From: Hermatobates lingyangjiaoensis
Lineage: Eukaryota; Arthropoda; Insecta; Hemiptera; Hermatobatidae
Length of the DNA stretch: 64,000 nucleotides
Direction: 5' to 3'
NCBI GenBank assembly: GCA_026182355.1
Contig: JAPFBL010000578.1
Coordinates: 101,989 to 165,988 of the forward strand
Each line of letters starts with the position of its first letter. Position 1 is the stretch's first letter. The notes below the pieces were generated by a model. The model was not told the DNA's origin, did no database searches, and saw only the letters and a program-made list of their open reading frames with translations. Positions 1 to 10,430 of this stretch are shown here, one piece after another. The position numbers were made by a program, and so were the translations under genes.

Positions 1-517
1 TGAGTTTGTAACGATTTCAGTATCCCAGTTCAATCCATCTACAGGATTAGTATTATTAATATACCAAAGGCACATCTATGTACAGCAAATGAACAATCAC
101 CCATAAATGTATCAAAAGCTAAGAAAAAAGTATTTTAGTAGAGATTACTTTATGTAAGAGGATCAAGTGTGTTTATTTTCGACTTTTGGATTTTTTGTAT
201 ACATAAACAACTAAACAACAGTAAGAAATTCAGAAATAGCACTAAGGTCACTCAATAAAAAAAAACTGCTTTTGTCCCATTTTTGAATTACTTTCTGTAG
301 TTTAGATTCAGATTTTTATTTCACATATGTGTTGGGTAATCATATTTTAAACATATAAACCATGTATAATATATACACAATAAACTATATTATGAGATAT
401 ATAATGCATGAATACATACATACAATACATAAAATATATATTAAATGCATATATTATATATATATTTTTTTTTCATCATAACTTTCTTTTTTTCACCACT
501 ATTCACAGGTTATGAGA

Positions 518-700
518 TTTTTGAGTGTTTAGGTCTTAGGATTTAAATTACTTCGTTCACAAACGTTTCGACATATATTTATGTCCTCCTTAAAGTAGCC
601 CTGAGTATTTCTCTTAGACCTGAGAAAGACATAAATATATGACTTTGGCGAAAGAAGTAGTTTGCATCATAAGACCTAAACACCAAAAATATTATAGCCT
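518..700. repeat. Diverged fold-back related to the ACGU family
   Basis: gtgtttaggtcttaggattt ... acgtttcgacatatatttat is inverted at 617-700 (agacataaatatatgacttt ... aagacctaaacacc), at roughly 70 percent identity. A remnant of a hammerhead-type GAAACG motif is visible on the minus strand. Confidence 0.6.
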
Positions 701-1059
701 TATATATATAAAGATATTTGAATAACTCCAAAGATTGTAGTTTAAATATCGTTATTTAGTCATTAAACTTTAATATTTATCATATATTATTATTATTCTA
801 GTTTACTTGTATTATCATTAATAAAAAGGTTGTAGAATAATTTATTTTATAAATGTAAATTTATAGAAAAATATGACTACATGTAAATTAAAGCGGCAGT
901 TTTTATTTTTGGTTTTTGAGTGATATTAAAAAAAAGAATAGAATTATAGTTAAAAGTTATAGAATTAATTTCGCGATACATAAGATTATTTAAAAGAATA
1001 TAAATAAGACTTAGTTATTGATTTTGGCATGGTGTACTACTTTATGATAGGTAATAGAT

Positions 1060-1290
1060 AAGGATGACTCGGCTAGTTAGTAGTATAGTAAAGGGTGGGT
1101 GGAGGTGGGTGCGTGTGGAGTCCTTACCGAGTCGCGAAGCAGCAAAGGGCACGCAGGAGGGCAAGAGCTCGGCGAGACTGGCAGTCCGAAGGGCCTGCCT
1201 CCCACCAGCGCAGGGCAACAAGTGCTCCCTGCCACCAAACCAAGCCTTTCCGCTCAACAGGCTTTCCTTAACAACCATTAACTCTATTAT
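1060..1290. other. GC-rich unique block of unknown role
   Basis: About 230 bp, strongly GC-rich against AT-rich flanks, open in three overlapping frames with no recognised protein. The minus strand has a good donor-like CTCG|GTAAGG near 1129. It could be an exon, an island-like regulatory element or a transposon piece. Confidence 0.35.
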
Positions 1291-1879
1291 TAAACTTTAA
1301 CTATGTCTTCTCAACCATTCCGCCTTTCTATCTATGACTATATAAAAATTAACTGGAAATATTTTATTAATGAGAGCACTTTCTTCAAAAATACATTAAA
1401 ACACACAAGGCAAAATCATTCATATACAAATGAAATACTAACTTTTTGTGCTCCTCTGGAATAGAAATTTCCTCTTAGTAAACTCGTCAGTCCTCTTGAC
1501 AGGCGTGGAGTTTTGCTTGACACTCCTCTTGTCTACATTAAGAAATTTATTACTCTGTTTAGATGAACTAAGGAAATCGTTATTTAGGAAAGTTGAGAAG
1601 GTGTTTAGCAGGTATTAGCTAAGAATTGTTCTATTCTTCTTAATAATGAAGTTATGTTAGCAAAAATTACAATGATTAAAAAGACGTTCTTATACATGTC
1701 TTACAACTACCCTAACCAGAAATAGAGGTCAATGGATTGAGGAGAAATCCAAGACTGACTGCTTTCATCATGCAGTCATGATGAGTACCCGTTCATTGGG
1801 TACCCATTCATTGAATGAGTACTCATTCAAACATGAGTACCCAGTTATACTTTAACAACCGACCATAAAATGAAAAAGA

Positions 1880-2139
1880 CAGGGAAAAAGAAAAGAAATA
1901 GAAAATAGAACAGAAAAATATAACATAATTAGGAAACTAAAAGAATAAATTCGAAGGAGTGTAATACAAATGAAAAAGATGAAAAACAAAACAAGATGAG
2001 TTTCGGACAGGGAAAAAGGAAAAGAAATTATAAAAAATAGAACAGAAAAATATAACATAAATAAGAAACTAAAACAATAAATTCGAAGGAGTGTAATACA
2101 AATGAAAAAGATGAAAAACAAAACAAGGCGAGTTTCGGA
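1880..2139. repeat. Tandem duplication, two units of about 130 bp
   Basis: Unit 1 (1880-2007) and unit 2 (2008-2139) share cagggaaaaag, atagaacagaaaaatataac, aaattcgaaggagtgtaata and gagtttcgga, with few differences. The long minus-strand frame across them is a by-product of low complexity. Confidence 0.92.
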
Positions 2140-3740
2140 ATAATTTTTGGCTTCAGGGAAAGAAAATTATAAACTTTGTTTAGTATTTAAAAAAAAACTC
2201 ATGAGACAAAACATTATTTGTACTTTCCGATATGTATTTGAGATATTTGATGAGGAGTGAGTTTTTAAAATAAACACCATTAGCTTGACGCAAGTCATGT
2301 TAGAATGCATGCTAAAGTAGAGCTTAGTGTAAGCTAACCAACAAAAAATGTCATACTAAATACAGTCTAATTAGTAGACAAGTTTATCAACTACTGTAGA
2401 ATTCACTAGTGAAGTTCTTCCGCACTCTCCTTCAAAGCTTGAATTGTATGCTGTATATTTTTACAAGAATTTGATTTACATAGTTATTTTTATTTGTTAT
2501 GTATCGATCTTTTTTTTTTGCATTCTTACCCTTTTTATTTTTTCTGTATACTTGTGTTTGAATAAATCTTTTTTTTTTATTACAAATAAATTACCATTTC
2601 CAATGATTGTTCTTTCGAATGGCTTTCATTCAAAACATTTTTTTTCTTTTTTTTATATATATAACTTTTTTTTTAAAAAAAACATTTTTTTAAATAATTC
2701 TTTTCAAGCATTTTTGTAAAATTGATATACAAGTGTTTCAGTTTTATTTGAGACGCATTTCAAAGAAATATAAATGAAATTTTGAAAAAGAAAATAATAT
2801 GAACTATGTACTACATTAGAGGTATAGAAGATATCTAAGTAAAACTTATCCATATTGAAAGAAACACATTTTTCATCATAAAAAAATAAAAAAGTATGAT
2901 ATAAATATTAATCAAACTGATATCATATCATTTTCCTATTTTTAATATATTGATATATACTTATTTACAGTTACACCAAAAGTTACACCAAAAGGTTTAC
3001 AGTTCCTTTTGATAGGAACTTCAAAAAAAAAAAAAAAGGTTGTTGTTACATGTGTGTGATGGATTATTATTAATTCTGTCTATGATGACATATAGTCCTG
3101 TTTTTGGTATAATCCATAGATGTTTATTATCACTTAAAACTTAAAAACTACTTTTCATACAAACAACCAAAACGTAATTTATCAAAACTTCAAAAACATT
3201 TGCCACATATTTTTTATGTATAATTTAGAACCATAGACGCTATAAACTGCATTGAATTTCACTTTATTGGTAATCGTTTACAGTTACAAATTGTAAAGGC
3301 TACATAAAGGGAAAAATATTTGGGAGAAATAAATTTCAACTAGAACAGAAATTAAAGCCTCGATTGAGAAAAAGTCTTTATAACTCGCTTATAAACAATC
3401 TTCCTTACAAAATTATGGTAATTATTTTCCCTCAAAGGGCTTTTCCCAGTTTTTAATACCGTAATTTTCTTTGACATGGTCTTGAAAACAACGAATTTTC
3501 TACACTAACTTTCTAATGAAAGAAATATTCTTTTTTACTTTTTTATTAAGTTATTTATTCCTTATTTAGTAAACTTGGAAACCTTTTTTTTTTATTTTCA
3601 TTCTGCTTGTAATACATTGTTAGCTAAACAATGTTTGCAAGTGAAATATAACCTGTTTTTTATTGTATTAAAATGAATCTATACAGGAAACGTGGATTGG
3701 CTAACACATACATTATTTATATATTTATAAATCTTTATAT
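2140..3740. other. AT-rich intronic or intergenic sequence
   Basis: Homopolymer-rich, no recognised gene, repeat family or RNA. The open frames here are poly-F/I/Y low complexity. Confidence 0.6.
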
Positions 3741-3749
3741 ATATATATG

Positions 3750-3842
3750 ATGTAATTTTTTTGAGGGTTGAAGTCTAATGATTTGAAACTAATCCTTTGC
3801 TGACGTTTCGACAAACATTTATGTCATCTTTAGTGCTTGGAA
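3750..3842 (-). repeat. Partial ACGU-family terminal repeat
   Basis: atgtaatttttttgagggtt, then gacgtttcgacaaacattta and tgtcatctttagtgcttgg, match the left arm of 43049-43595. In minus orientation this is a ribozyme-like copy with the core degraded (CTAAAGA). Confidence 0.7.
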
Positions 3843-4909
3843 ATCTGTTTCTGTTGCAGCATACCTTCTTGCATATAGTAGCCTGCATATCTTAATCATG
3901 TAATTCAGTACAATGCAAGTATAATACTGAGTTATACAATGACGTAAACGATAAAACGCTGGTATTCATTCAAAAGTCAGAAACAATTTCGAGTAAGTCA
4001 ATAATTCTGATCCTTTAACACACACTGATATTTTAAAATATGAAACTGAAATCTTCAGCATGAATAGCAGGTCCATTCCATATAGACTACATCTGATCTT
4101 ATTTTTGATCTTATCTCATCTTATAATAAAAAATAGTTACATGATTATGAGTAGCTATTTTACCAGTAACGTATTCATTGAATATAATAGTACATTGATG
4201 AAAAAAAAAAAAAACCAAAGAAGATTCATATATTGAACAAAAGATAAAGAAATAAGCGAATATTTGAAAAGACATGGAAAAACAGCACCCATAGAACATG
4301 AAACACGTTCGAATTCCCCAAACTTGAAATGGATGAGTGTTGGCACAAGAAAAGAAGTAATGATGAAAAACGGTAGTTGTTTTCTTGTTTACAGCACTAG
4401 TACACCTTAGGGGAGTTTTATTTCTTTCTATTTTCAAATTCAATTGCCCACAAATGACCTCAAGCTATGAATAAAACAATCGTAATGTGACATTCATAGT
4501 AGACACATTTATATCTACTGCACTGACTCAAACTCAAATTTATTACATCTGTGATTAAAAATAACAATAAAATTTGTCAAATATATTATAAATTATCAAT
4601 ATTATTTTTATGCAATTATGTTATGTATTTGTTTTATGTTGAATCATGAATATACTGAAAATATATCAGACTGCAGAGGATTTATTATCAATTGCAATAG
4701 AATACTAAGATTTTTAAACTAGACTACAAGGCTATAAAACGGACTGTTTTATTGAATACAGGCTTCGCAAGGGTGTACAAAAAATATTTAGTAGTTTGAT
4801 AGGAGTGTTTTTTTTTATTAAAATACTGTTGCTCAGTTCTTTATTTTCAATTTAACAATCTTCATTAAATAAACCATAAAAATAAATTGAAATAGTTCAT
4901 AAAAAAGTC

Positions 4910-5000
4910 TTCAATTTAGGCAAAATTTAGGATTCCCTGTTAAATGTTGATTGTGTGGTATTACAAAAGTTTAATCATTGACTTACGTATGTTCTCTGGT
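4910..5000 (+). repeat. Short SINE tail fragment
   Basis: ggcaaaatttaggattccct, gttgattgtgtggtattaca and tatgttctctggtgag match the alternative SINE tail; no head upstream. Confidence 0.55.
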
Positions 5001-5434
5001 GAGACTGCCACTGATCCTAACCTATGTATCGTATATACAAATAAAAATGAACGTGTCTGGAAGTCTCTTATGCCTTCCTAAACAGTCAATTCTATAGGGA
5101 TGACACAGCGGGATGTGGTCAGACGCATATCCGCGAAGGTTTCAGTCATAATAAAACTATGTTCCGATAGACAATTCAAATAATAAATCTGAATTCATTT
5201 CTTACTATATTAAGACACCTACACTTGGCCATTTATATATATATGAATAATAATTAAAATAACACTTGATGTAATGGATGGATTAATTTACCACAATGAA
5301 ACTAATTTGGAAACAATGCTCCAAGGCCTTTTGTCAACACATCATCAGAGTGCAAGTGAACTAAAAAATAATAAATACTTGTTAACCTGGTTGACTGAAT
5401 GTGTTTAATGATGAAGAAGTCTTCATCTGTTTAA

Positions 5435-5637
5435 TTGTCTTCAGAAAGAAGAAGAAACATTGTGTTAAGTGCACTCATAAAGAACTTTTTTGATAAATTA
5501 ATGAACAAAAGCCTAGGATTTTATAAATTGGATGAAGTTCTGATTAGCAGAATAATTAAACAAATGAACACTTCTTCATCATTAAACACATTCAAGGTTA
5601 CCAACAATTCTAGAAACTTCAATCAACCAGGTTAACA
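5435..5637 (+). pseudogene. Penelope-like element, extreme C-terminal tail
   Basis: The open stretch reads SSERRRNIVLSALIKNFFDK, LMNKSLGFYKLDEVLISRII and so on to a TAA. It matches the tail of the PLE relic at 18231-18507 (SERKRNIIDRALIKK). There is no genuine start codon, so this is the truncated end of a longer ORF. It sits in the centre of an inverted repeat (5273-5425 and 5560-5742), followed 25 bases later by the arm with an AGGCCU-type hammerhead-like motif, which is the expected order of PLE ORF then terminal repeat. Confidence 0.6.
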
Positions 5638-5663
5638 AGTGTTTATTACTTTTTAGTTTACTT

Positions 5664-5699
5664 GCTCTCTGATGATGTGTTGACAAAAGGCCTTAGAGC
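5664..5699 (+). ncRNA. Hammerhead-like ribozyme motif, AGGCCU family (G12 changed)
   Basis: Order seen: stem I GCTCT; core CTGATGA; T; stem II GT-GTTG-AC; AAA where GAA is expected; palindromic stem III AGGCCT; T; stem I AGAGC. The stem I strands are fully complementary. The change at the first base of GAA should abolish cleavage, so this copy is probably inactive. Confidence 0.6.
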
Positions 5700-5807
5700 A
5701 TTGTTTCCAAATTAGTTTCACTGTGGTAAATTAATCCATATATATATATATATATTATATATTAGTGTATATTGGCAGCAGATTCTCTTGTAAACATATT
5801 TTATTAA

Positions 5808-6514
5808 AGTAGGCGGCAGCTTCCGCATTTACGACTTTTTTGCTCGTTTTTTCTAGTTTTCTTACTAGTTTTTTCTGGTAGGGAGTGATTTCGTGGATGA
5901 GTTGTCCCAGAGACATCAAAGAAATAATTTTGTAGCTTAATCAATAATATTATATTTTTATACTTACAAGCTTTCGATTTTCTCGGAAATCATCTTCAGG
6001 TATATAGATCATTATCAAACAGATTAAATTCACACAATAACAACTTTTTCAATGGTTAAACAGACATTAAAAGCAATAAAATTTAGAGGTTAATAGAACT
6101 AGATGAACTTTGTGAAAAAACAAAAGAAGTCCACTGTGAAAAGTGTAAGGTTACAACTTGTTATTCACATTGCCTGGGGGTCCTGTTAATGTAGGCTTAT
6201 TAAGTTTATAAGAACTATCGAAGTTCTTACAACTTGGTATTATGCCTATACAACTGGCCTGAATGTTCATAGAAGGTTGGACGTCCTTGATGTATAAGGC
6301 CTCGAGGATATGAAGGCGGCTGGTATTTTCCGAGAAAATCGAAAGCTTGTAAGTATAAAAATATAATATTATTGATTAAGCTACAAAATTATTTCTTTGA
6401 TGTCTCTGGGACAACTCCTCCACGAAATCACTCCCTACCAGAAAAAACTAGTAAGAAAACTAGAAAAAACGAGCAAAAAAGTCGTAAATGCGGAAGCTGC
6501 CGTCTACTTTAATA
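5808..6514. repeat. Fold-back of two PLE termini with an internal spacer
   Basis: Arms of about 185 bp (5808-5993 and 6326-6514) are nearly perfect inverted copies. Each outer end carries the start of a PLE ORF (KKVVNAEAAVYFNN on the plus strand at 6461-6514 and on the minus strand at 5808-5860), and each inner end carries a hammerhead-like 3' half; the left arm has the full motif (minus, 5965-6002). The 330-bp spacer (5994-6325) has no recognised frame. Both outer ends stop within a few bases of TA-rich tracts. Confidence 0.75.
5965..6002 (-). ncRNA. Hammerhead-like ribozyme motif, AGCU family
   Basis: On the minus strand: TAC, CTGAAGA, T, stem II GATTT...AAATC, GAA, palindromic stem III AGCT, T, GTA. 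Stem I has three pairs next to the core and may extend with a bulge. All invariant core bases are present. Confidence 0.65.
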
Positions 6515-6800
6515 ATATATATATATATATATATTATTGTGGTTAACAATATACGTTAACAAAACACGTTGAAACGTTTATCAATGGTGTTTGATGTGCA
6601 TAGAGATCAATGAAGTAGAAATCTTTCAGACGAGATTTTTTATAATAATCATCAGGACGTGAACTCACGTCGTCGAGAGGCCACTCACCCCACAGGATTA
6701 ACGCCCACCATTTCTTAAACTTTATGGAAAACAAATCCCTTATACTTTCTCCATGTATATATAATAAACCAGATAATATACCTTAGATCTTATTCACGCC

Positions 6801-6836
6801 CTGATGATTAATGTTGATCATTCGAAACATGTCGAC
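6801..6836 (+). ncRNA. Hammerhead-like ribozyme motif, ACAUGU family
   Basis: CTGATGA, two bases, AATG...CATT stem II, one base, GAA, palindromic stem III ACATGT, C, GAC. Stem I pairing is poor, so activity is doubtful. It lies just upstream of the PLE N-terminal frame at 6880-7014. Confidence 0.5.
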
Positions 6837-6879
6837 TATAGGAGATGTACTTTATTGTGTAGACGAAATAACGAGACTG

Positions 6880-7014
6880 TTATTTAGAAAAATTGAGAAA
6901 CTTGTTAAGAAACAGGTATCAGCTAAATTTGGTGTAATTTTCAATAATGTGTGTTTCAAGGAAGGACTGCTAGCAAAATTTACGAATATATTTGTTAGTA
7001 TATATTGGCAGTAG
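6880..7014 (+). pseudogene. Penelope-like element, N-terminal end of ORF
   Basis: The frame reads KIEKLVKKQVSAKFGVIFNN then VCFKEGLLAKFTNIFVSIYW. It is homologous to the fragment at 16880-16972 (KKIINAEAAVLFNN and TCLKEDLLPVYT) and to the short arms at 6461-6514 and 7140-7195 (KKVVNAEAAVYFNN in the first). This conserved block is the start of PLE proteins of this genome. It follows a hammerhead-like motif (6801-6836) by under 50 bases, the expected layout of terminal repeat then ORF. The polymerase domains are missing; the piece is cut off near 7015 where another inverted PLE fragment begins. Confidence 0.55.
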
Positions 7015-7029
7015 ATTCTCTTGTAAACA

Positions 7030-7195
7030 AATTTTATTAAAGTAGACGGCAGCTTCCGCATTGACGATCTTTTTTCTGGTGCTTTCTAGCTTTCTAACTA
7101 TTCACTCCATACCAAATAAAACTAGTTAAAAAACTAGGAAACACCAGCAAAAAGGTCGTGAATGCGGAAGCTGCAGTCTACTTTAATAAAATATA
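7030..7195. repeat. Hairpin of PLE N-terminal fragments
   Basis: The left arm contains the reverse complement of the NAEAAV block (tagacggcagcttccgcatt), and the right arm contains atgcggaagctgcagtctac. Between them are inverted stretches around ctttctaactattcactcc and aaaactagttaaaaaactagg. It resembles a collapsed version of the 5808-6514 fold-back. Confidence 0.6.
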
Positions 7196-7448
7196 TATTT
7201 CTATCAATATTTCACAATAAACACGTGAGACACCCGCAACGGTTATTATGTTTAATATAATGAAATCTATATAATTTTATATAGATCTTTGATAGACCTT
7301 TGATTATTATCAAAATCTTAATTTTGTGTATTTTTCTTCCTTTATTATTTTTCTTGTTCCCCCCCCCCCCTCCGTAGCGCCACTGACAGAGTGCTTCCCA
7401 AAGGAACTTTACATCTGGCAAACCTTATAAACGACTTACTTTACCTTC

Positions 7449-7474
7449 CTGATGAAGACGAATGTCGAAATATT
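7449..7474 (+). ncRNA. Hammerhead-like motif, AUAU family
   Basis: CTGATGA, A, stem II GAC-GAAT-GTC, GAA, stem III ATAT, T. The core is complete; the stem I strands (ACCTTC and CTATTC) do not pair well. Confidence 0.5.
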
Positions 7475-8116
7475 CTATTCAGTATTTTTTATTTTCTACT
7501 ATAGGTTAACCTTTTGTAATCTAATTTTATTAGTCCATTGATTCATTAACAATTAACTATACAATCAAACATACATTCATAGATAAACACATTTGTTTCT
7601 ATAAAAAATCCTGCATGTTTTGTTATGAGCCTGAAGTTGGCTTTCAAATATACTAGTATTATTGCTCAGTTTATGAGTAACAGATTGTATCACGATGCCA
7701 TACAGCATAAATCACCCACAGAGAGGGCTTGTCCACACAGAGATGAAATATCGTCTAGCATAAGCTATTGGAGTCATTCAAACTTGCTGGAAGTTAAAAA
7801 TGGATTGTTTAACTGGAAATGATGGTTTTAAACTTCGTTTGTCAATAAAGGGTCATGTTATATTTAACACTATGTTTGGTACTTATAACTTGCAGTATAT
7901 ATTGATGTTATGTTTTTTAATCAGCATATGGTGTTAATAATGTATAAAAAGTAATGTTAGTTCAGTAATTTCACTTTAATTTCAATAGAAAAAATTTATA
8001 AGTACTCCACACTCTTATTTGTTTTAATAAATCATAAGTTAATAGTTAATGATATGTAAGGTGCGCATAGAATAAATCGTTTTTGATTTAACAGTTGATG
8101 CAACGACTTTTAGAGA

Positions 8117-8426
8117 GGCCAGGTTAGCTCTGTGGTTAACGTGCTTGTCTCTGGCCTGGTAGTCCGGGGTTCGATCCCCACCTGGCCCTCGATTTATTCA
8201 CGCGGTAGGTGAATAAATAAGAGTACGTCGTCCCTCGGAGAGGACGTTAAGCCGTCGGTTCCATGCCTTTACGATGTCAGGTACTCGTTAAAGATCCCCA
8301 CGCGAATTGCAATTGAGCTAGGCAAAATTTAAAACTCCCAATGTAGAATCTGTAGAGTCAGCGATCAAACATAAAGCCGGTAAAGGGCTGACGTTATCAC
8401 TCGCTATGGGATCGGTTTAAACAATA
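8117..8426 (+). repeat. tRNA-derived SINE, long-tail form
   Basis: The 5' head ggccaggttagctctgtggt followed by GGGGTTCGATCCCC resembles RNA polymerase III A and B boxes. The body contains gatttattcacgcggtaggt, a ggacgttaagccgtcggt block and tcaggtactcgttaaagatc. The tail runs aatctgtagagtcagcgatc to gatcggtttaaacaata. Other copies in both orientations support an interspersed family. Confidence 0.85.
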
Positions 8427-8605
8427 TAGGACTTTTAAATTTCTATCTTGAATTTGATTTTAGTGTTTCCATCAGGTTGGACAGTCGTAATGTTCTTACA
8501 GTGTGTTAATAATTATCAGTTTAGGGGTTGGAAAATCTAAAATAACATACTTTAGGTTATTAAAACATATGTGGCTAATATTTACATTCATTATTGTATA
8601 TTATA

Positions 8606-8720
8606 CAGTCATACCTCGGTTCTTGACCATAATTCGTTCGAAAAGGACGTTTGATAACCGAATCGTATGAGTTCCGAAACAAATTTTTCCATTAAAAAAA
8701 AGTCAAAAATTTAATCCCTT
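8606..8720 (+). mobile_element. MITE fragment with CAGTCATACCTCGGTT end
   Basis: CAGTCATACCTCGGTTCTTG followed by ATAATTCGTTCGAAAAGGAC and GATAACCGAATCG resembles a widespread animal DNA-transposon terminal repeat of the pogo/Tigger or related Tc type, preceded by TA. The opposite end was not found. Confidence 0.5.
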
Positions 8721-9829
8721 TGAAGACTAGAAGAGTTTTTTAAAAAATATTTTAAGAGATCGGAATATATCTGAAATACACGTAGTTTATCAAAATACAT
8801 GTTATTTTTACTTTGTTGGTGATTTGCAGATGTTTTGAAATATAAATGAAAGAAATAATATTAATGTAGAAAAGTTTAATAAAAATTTTGTTGAAGAAAA
8901 TAACAAAGACTTTTTTATAGAAGAACAACTTGAAATACTACCAAAATATCTAGGAAATAAGCAAAAGGATATTAAAAATAATACAAGACAGAAAATATGT
9001 GAAGTAGTTTAGGGTTAGGTTGCAGGACCTGTCATCTGTCGCAAGACTTTGAAATTGGATCAAACAAATCCACAATGAACTAGATAGGAAAAGCAAATTT
9101 GTTTCCAAGTTTGTGTGCTCTGATTTGATCCTACAGACTCGGGACTTAGTCTTAAGAAAGGACTGTTATATGTTTCTTGTTGGGAGCGCCACTAAAATGG
9201 GTAATCCACAGAGAAGCACTTACAGCCAGCCCTCTTTGAACTACCAAGACCCTTAGACCCTTAGTAGCTAAGACAGGGTGATCCACACCAAAAAGTTATA
9301 TTCCATCTAGGAGGAGTTTGATTTTTAAAAGGGAGGTATTAATTACTCAATTTCAACTAACACTTTGCAATAACTAAGAGTTTTATACTTGTTATAGTCA
9401 TTTGTTTTGTTGTTACAGAACAGCTGTTTTCTGTTTCAGCCGACTAGCGTACTAATGGAACAACAATTGTTTCCATGTATGTGTGCTATGGTTTGACTAT
9501 TTAGAAACACACTAGATTTTATTTTAAAGAAACAGGAAGAATCTTGGATAGGATTCTAACCACCTGAAGTGGTTAAAGATGGTTAGAGGTGGTTAGAGGT
9601 CATCATGTCCTTTCAAGACAACCAAATTGATTCCTTTTTCTTTAGGCAATACCATCTTCATTCTGAAGAGAAAATTAATATTAAAATAAAAATAGTATCA
9701 TACCCATGTACAGGCACCCAGTAGAATTAACAAAATGATTTTTTGTAATTGTACATTGTAAGTTTGTTAATATATCTAAAATAAAAAAAAACAGTTATAA
9801 TTTAGCCTCATGCTATTTTTGAAACGGAG

Positions 9830-10070
9830 GGTAAATTAAAAGCTAAGCGCTTTAAGTGGAGAGCAGGCATTGATAGTATTAGAAGTATATTCGTGGTTAG
9901 TGGAGTAATTTAAGCTGAGATATGGTCGAGAGGGGAAGTTAGGTGATTAGGAAGGAGTGGCCGGCGAGGAGGTCTAACTTAGGGATTAGATAATCAGTAA
10001 TACTTGATTGGATCCTAGGGATGGATGGGAGATTGTGCTCTGGACCACAATGTACCCACAACTCCTTCCA
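9830..10070. other. Unique block of balanced composition
   Basis: Contains gtggccggcgaggaggtcta and ggattagataatcagtaata, the latter with paired homeodomain-like sites. No frame or repeat family is recognised. Confidence 0.25.
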
Positions 10071-10359
10071 ACCAACCTGCCCATCAATGCAATCTCTTTA
10101 CCTGAAACTTCTTTTGTTCAAATTTAATTTTAATTAAACTTGGAATTCTATTCAATTTCAATGCTTTTACAAGATGAAACAATATATCATAAACTCCAAC
10201 CCAGTTTAACATATACAATTATAATATTCAATTTAAAACTATATATAACAAATTATAGCAATTTCAACACATTTTCAATCAGTACTACACAACGTGATTG
10301 AATGTTAACATTCTTAATTATGTATAATTTAAACAATATAACAATAATTTTCGGGAATT

Positions 10360-10430
10360 TACTTTTGGCGGACAAACCGACAGACAGAAATTTTTCTAAG
10401 GGTGGGTTCGGTTTCTCTGATGCATGAAAC
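10360..10430 (-). repeat. Fragment of the 34-kb interspersed repeat
   Basis: tttggcggacaaaccgacag and agggtgggttcggtttctct match 34796-34860 in reverse orientation. Confidence 0.6.

Larger units (their letters stand above)
5273..5742. repeat. Inverted repeat with AGGCCU-type hammerhead-like arms around a PLE tail
   Basis: Left arm 5273-5425 (taccacaatgaaactaattt ... cttgttaacctggttgactg) is inverted at 5560-5742. Each arm carries a hammerhead-like motif: plus at 5664-5699, minus at about 5318-5353. The loop holds the PLE tail at 5435-5637. Confidence 0.8.

Noticed and set aside
1852..2121. 89-codon minus-strand frame rich in F, I, L and S
   Set aside because: It spans the AT-rich tandem duplication; hydrophobic low complexity, no coding evidence.
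6326..6360. Plus-strand hammerhead at the right arm of the 5808-6514 fold-back
   Set aside because: Only the 3' half (GAGAAAATC, GAA, AGCTT) is present; the CTGAAGA box is not in this arm.
8117..8190. Possible tRNA gene (A-box and B-box-like sequence)
   Set aside because: No cloverleaf with proper acceptor and anticodon arms, and the same head recurs at many loci with a common body, so it is a SINE.
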